In this document: piece by piece, positions 62,927 to 64,000 of the stretch
Layout: each line of letters opens with the position of its first letter
How positions within the stretch are numbered: the stretch's first letter is position 1
Source: Akkermansiaceae bacterium UBA7890
GTDB taxonomy: Bacteria > Verrucomicrobiota > Verrucomicrobiia > Verrucomicrobiales > Akkermansiaceae
Direction: 5' to 3'
DNA: 64,000 nt
Assembly: GCA_002501065.1 (NCBI GenBank)
Contig: DLRK01000084.1
Location: forward strand, 46,024 to 110,023
The notes under the pieces: generated by a model
What the model was told of the DNA's origin: nothing
The model's database searches: none
What the model saw: the letters and a program-made list of their open reading frames with translations, nothing else
Translations under genes and position numbers: made by a program

Positions 62927-63673
62927 ATGCCAGAATCTCTCCTTCAGATCCGAAACCTCACCAAGCGCTTTGGAAAACTCGTGGCGGTGGATGACCTGGA
63001 CCTGGAAGTCCGGGCGGGTGAAGTGATCGGACTCCTCGGTGTGAACGGCGCGGGCAAGACGACCGTGATGAACATGATCCTCGGCCTCACTATTCCGAAC
63101 GAGGGCACCATCACTGTTTTTGGCAAGGACCTGCAGAAACACCGCATTGAAATCCTCAAGCGGACCAATTTCTGCACCACCTACGCGAATCTCCCGTCTA
63201 ATCTCAAGGTTCGGCAGAACCTGCGTGTTTTCGCAGGCCTCTACGGCGTGAAGAATCCCGGAGACAAGATTGACGAACTTCTCGAAATGCTCGGGATCGC
63301 TCACCTGCGTGAGAGTGTCACCGGTCGCCTCTCCGCCGGTGAAGGCACCCGCGTCAATCTCGCCAAGGCCCTCCTTAACGATCCTGAACTCCTTCTCCTT
63401 GATGAGCCGACCGCCTCCCTCGATCCGGATATCGCGGACAAAGTGCGCTCTCTCGTTCGGCGCACACAGCGCGAACGCTCGACCGCGATTCTGTATACCA
63501 GTCATAACATGAAGGACATCGAGGTCGTCTGCGACCGAATCATTTTCCTTCACGAAGGTTCCATTCTGGCCGAAGGCACTGCGGCGGAAATCAAGGAGCG
63601 TTTCAGCGGCAGGGACCTCGACGAGGTGTTCATCAAGGTCGCACGAAACGAAGTCGAGGCTCTGCGCATCTGA
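62927..63673 (+). CDS. ABC transporter ATP-binding protein
   Basis: Cytoplasmic ATPase of an ABC-2-type export system, 248 residues. Walker A is GVNGAGKTT, Walker B LLLLDEPTASLD and the H-loop TSHNM. The signature motif reads LSAGEGTRV instead of LSGGQ, a tolerated variant in this subgroup. The Q-loop region reads TYANLPSNLKV. The ATG at 62927 is preferred over a GTG at 62897. No permease gene follows: the next gene is on the opposite strand, so the partner must be elsewhere. It follows gatB closely. Confidence 0.88.
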   Translation: MPESLLQIRNLTKRFGKLVAVDDLDLEVRAGEVIGLLGVNGAGKTTVMNMILGLTIPNEGTITVFGKDLQKHRIEILKRTNFCTTYANLPSNLKVRQNLRVFAGLYGVKNPGDKIDELLEMLGIAHLRESVTGRLSAGEGTRVNLAKALLNDPELLLLDEPTASLDPDIADKVRSLVRRTQRERSTAILYTSHNMKDIEVVCDRIIFLHEGSILAEGTAAEIKERFSGRDLDEVFIKVARNEVEALRI

Positions 63674-63725
63674 GGATGTGACGGAGGCAGGTGGGCGACA
63701 TCGATGATGCGAGGAATGGCGACAG

Positions 63726-64000
63726 TCAACTGGCGACAAGTCGTGCGAAGAGTTTGCTCATGCGGCGGGTAAGATGGACTGGTGATTGAACGACGTCGAA
63801 GTGGTCACGACTGAACATCATGGGAAATGTTTCGGTGGCCTGCTTCTCAATGGCGAAGGCGTGGGTTTGCAGACCGTGGATCTTGCCGGTTTCGATCGCC
63901 TTGCGGACGTCACGGATGCCATAGGTTCCCTCATAGCGATCGTAGTCACAGGGTCTTCCATCCGTGACGAGAATGATGACTTTCCGTGAGGACTGCTGGT
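63726..64000 (-). CDS. VWA-domain protein, NorD/CbbO-like, C-terminal fragment
   Basis: Ninety codons at the right edge, reading leftward to a TGA at 63728-63726; the 5' part lies outside the window. The fragment shows the second half of a von Willebrand factor A domain: ILVTDGRPCDYDRYEGTYGI, then the helix DVRKAIETGKIHGL, LQTHAFAIEKQA and a final FDVVQSPVHL. This pattern is typical of the NorD/CbbO/CoxE-like group that works with MoxR-type AAA+ ATPases to mature metalloenzymes. No such ATPase is visible here. Sure of the VWA fold, less of the subgroup. Confidence 0.75.
   Translation of the reverse strand, partial: QQSSRKVIILVTDGRPCDYDRYEGTYGIRDVRKAIETGKIHGLQTHAFAIEKQATETFPMMFSRDHFDVVQSPVHLTRRMSKLFARLVAS

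Noticed and set aside
1..64000. tRNA, rRNA or CRISPR arrays
   Set aside because: I looked for T-loop consensus (GGTTCGAATCC-like) with acceptor stems and for regularly spaced short repeats; none were found. The few GGTTCGA strings lie inside protein genes.

Overview
The window looks like the chromosome of a GC-rich Gram-negative bacterium of the Verrucomicrobiota (PVC group). BamA, two lipoproteins and periplasmic proteases show an outer membrane. A Minf_1886-family protein, giant secreted beta-propeller proteins and a rhomboid-like protein with a C-terminal zinc ribbon fit that phylum. The assignment rests on gene content only; there is no rRNA or tRNA gene in the window. Nearly all of the sequence is coding.

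Layout. 1-4.2 kb, minus strand: glycine cleavage operon gcvT-gcvH-gcvP, with gcvP running off the left edge. 4.2-11.6 kb, plus strand: pseudo-rhomboid, selA (selenocysteine synthase), a lipoprotein, rpmI-rplT and pheS-pheT. 11.6-14.4 kb, minus strand: zinc ribbon protein, rpsT, L,D-transpeptidase lipoprotein and a GT2 glycosyltransferase. 14.7-18 kb: a beta-hydroxyacid dehydrogenase convergent with bamA. 18.2-25.6 kb, plus strand: tig-clpP-clpX, an S41 protease, tsaD, a HAD phosphatase and a membrane coiled-coil protein. 25.7-28.9 kb, minus strand: an active HtrA-like protease, a catalytically degenerate HtrA paralogue and a DUF3179 selenoprotein. 29.1-33.3 kb, plus strand: two tandem class A penicillin-binding proteins, the second with a dead transpeptidase domain. 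Then Minf_1886, and on the minus strand a histone-deacetylase-like enzyme and a ketopantoate-reductase-like enzyme.

35.8-49.2 kb holds the complex I operon nuoDEFGHIJKLMN without nuoABC. The same perfect Rex-type palindrome (TTGTGAA-N4-TTCACAA) stands before nuoD and again before nuoG, suggesting control by the NADH/NAD+ ratio. After a minus-strand HNH nuclease come aroC and a roughly 9.1 kb accessory block. The block is bounded by divergent direct copies of the aroC 3' end plus the cvpA 5' end. It contains two giant secreted PQQ-type propeller proteins that carry an embedded methyltransferase-like domain. The intact cvpA, gatB, an ABC ATPase and the C-terminus of a NorD-like VWA protein finish the window.

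Strongest observation: the DUF3179 gene is interrupted by one in-frame TGA exactly where the family has the first cysteine of its CxxC motif. It is followed at the right distance by a small hairpin with a G-U apex, and selA lies 20 kb away. This is best read as a UxxC selenoprotein, not a pseudogene. A second theme is pairing of active enzymes with degenerate paralogues (PBP and HtrA), plus a rhomboid fold lacking its catalytic serine.
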